This document shows, piece by piece, positions 54,701 to 55,679 of a stretch of DNA of 55,679 nt. A program made the translations under genes and the position numbers. This stretch comes from Multifurca ochricompacta (taxonomy: Eukaryota > Basidiomycota > Agaricomycetes > Russulales > Russulaceae), in NCBI GenBank assembly GCA_022496185.1, contig WTXG01000234.1, positions 1 through 55,679 of the forward strand, read 5' to 3'. Below the pieces are notes generated by a model. That model was not told where the DNA came from. It worked only from the letters and a program-made list of their open reading frames with translations, and did no database searches. The first letter of the stretch is position 1, and every line of letters starts with the position of its first letter.

Positions 54701-54749
54701 GGCATTATCAGACTCCATTGCTTCTTTAAATGTAAGAGGATCCCTATAA

Positions 54750-55679
54750 GGCGATCCTGCAGCATTAAGTAGATCCATCTGACCAAGTCTGGAAGAACCT
54801 TGCACAAACTCTGCATTATCCTCGTTGTAGAAGCGAGGATTCAGACGACGATTGCGATTGGGCGTGCAGTATCCAAGTCTAAATCTTCTTGGATTGCCCT
54901 ATCTCGTCTTCAGAGCGTGACTTGTCCTCTGAAAATTAGGTTGAGGAATTCTGTCTGCAATCCTTTGTATTTTCTGATTGCCTTGGTTCTTTTGGGAGGA
55001 GGATGGTTCCATGATTGCGATGGAGGGTCTGATATATAGTCTGAGGTTGTGGTGTCTACATTACGTGTGGGTGTGGTAGGCTGTGGTGGTAATTGAGGAG
55101 GTACGATGTCCTCCTGTTCCTCTTCTAGGTCTTCCTCATCTTGAGGAGCCTCAGGAACATGTGTAGCTGCTGCTGGTGGTGGCTGGACTGGGCCACCAGG
55201 TAAAGTAAAGAGCCACCTTCTGTAGGTTGCTCTATGGATTTCTGCTCTGTTGTCCTTATCAGAGCGGGATGGGAAGGATCTCTCATCAAATGTAACATCT
55301 CGTGAAAAGATGAGAGACCGGGTACGACTATCCCAAAGTGTATAGCCCTTAGAAGTGGGCTCATACCCGACAAAGACGCTTCCCTGGCTTTGGGATCTAG
55401 TTTTCGCCGCTTGCCCTCTGGAACATGATAGGCTTTGCAACCAAAGACCTTAAAATACGAGACATCTGGTTTGTTCCCAACCAGAAGCTCAAGCGGAGTT
55501 TCCACTTATTAGAACGATGGGAGTTCTATTATAAATGACATGCTGTCTCGACAGCACACTCCCAAAAACCGAGAGACAGGCTAGCATCGTGCAGCATGCT
55601 AGTGCCTTTTTCCATGATGGTTCTATTGAACCTCTCGGCCCTTCCATTCTGTTGTGGGCTATACGGCATCGTAAGTTTA
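54750..55679 (-). pseudogene. Copia 3 integrase C-terminus and linker, broken
   Basis: The integrase end reads TPLELLVGNKPDVSYFKVFG and CKAYHVPEGKRRKLDPKARE, then FVGYEPTSKGYTLWDSRTR (about 55505-55290) across a frame change. A Pro/Glu-rich linker (EDLEEEQEDIVPPQLPPQP) leads toward the reverse transcriptase and NPRFYNEDNAEFVQGSSRLG. The catalytic core lies beyond the right edge. Confidence 0.82.

Larger units (their letters stand above)
52440..55679 (-). mobile_element. Copia element 3, 3' part (right edge of window)
   Basis: A second Copia subfamily, related to but clearly different from elements 1 and 2, inserted in the 5' LTR of Copia 2. The 3' LTR, RNase H, reverse transcriptase and integrase C-terminus are visible; the rest is outside the window. 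TGACC at 52435-52439 is the expected left duplication copy, and its partner cannot be checked. Confidence 0.9.

Noticed and set aside
1..55679. A host gene or biosynthetic or defence cluster
   Set aside because: Every long conserved frame on both strands is retroelement gag, pol, ORF3, or LINE ORF1/ORF2; the rest is LTR or leader sequence.

Overview
The window looks like a repeat-rich, probably basidiomycete, fungal chromosome segment. I found no host gene. Every kilobase can be assigned to transposable elements. The fungal reading rests on the element mix: chromodomain-bearing Ty3/Gypsy elements (chromoviruses) with Tf1-like self-priming, a LINE resembling Tad1, Copia elements with half-tRNA priming sites, and decay concentrated at CpG.

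The whole window is one hierarchical nest inside one LINE. The LINE (+) is visible at 22553-24150, 24902-25039, 26206-26695 and 44700-45655. Its left arm is interrupted by chromovirus C (+; 2066-3063, 18001-21947, 22541-22552). C holds a Copia element at the left edge (1-2065), chromovirus D (-; 3064-18000) and a solo LTR (21948-22540). D in turn holds chromovirus E (+; 8330-15785). The LINE's middle carries two solo LTRs (24151-24901; 25040-26205) and chromovirus G of a second family (+; 26696-44699). G contains a hAT-type non-autonomous DNA transposon (31019-32343) in its integrase region, chromovirus I (-; 34817-42899, itself holding a solo LTR at 41003-41582) in its 3' LTR, and a 1.3-kb solo LTR (43256-44555) in the same 3' LTR. 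The LINE reverse transcriptase is cut by Copia element 2 (-; from 45656), whose gag holds a solo LTR (50258-50891) and whose 5' LTR is cut by Copia element 3 (-; 52440 to the right edge). Target-site duplications can be read at eleven of these insertions. Ten are exact and one differs by a single C/T.

Each chromovirus encodes gag, pol (protease, reverse transcriptase, RNase H, integrase, chromodomain) and a third ORF of about 400 codons between pol and the 3' LTR. In family 1 (C, D, E, I) ORF3 has a coiled coil and a Cys/His cluster with CCHC knuckles. The ORF3 of family 2 (G) looks distantly related but lacks the knuckles. Gag and pol are joined by a -1 frame overlap at a conserved GGATTTT. 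Both families have an 11-12 nt primer-binding site complementary to the predicted 5' end of their own RNA.

Two kinds of damage are visible. The LINE, C and G have 27 internal stops, all TGA and none TAA or TAG, with almost no frameshifts. This is the signature of CGA-to-TGA deamination at CpG. The near-identical younger copies (Copia 1, D, E) instead carry many one-base deletions, which may be assembly error.
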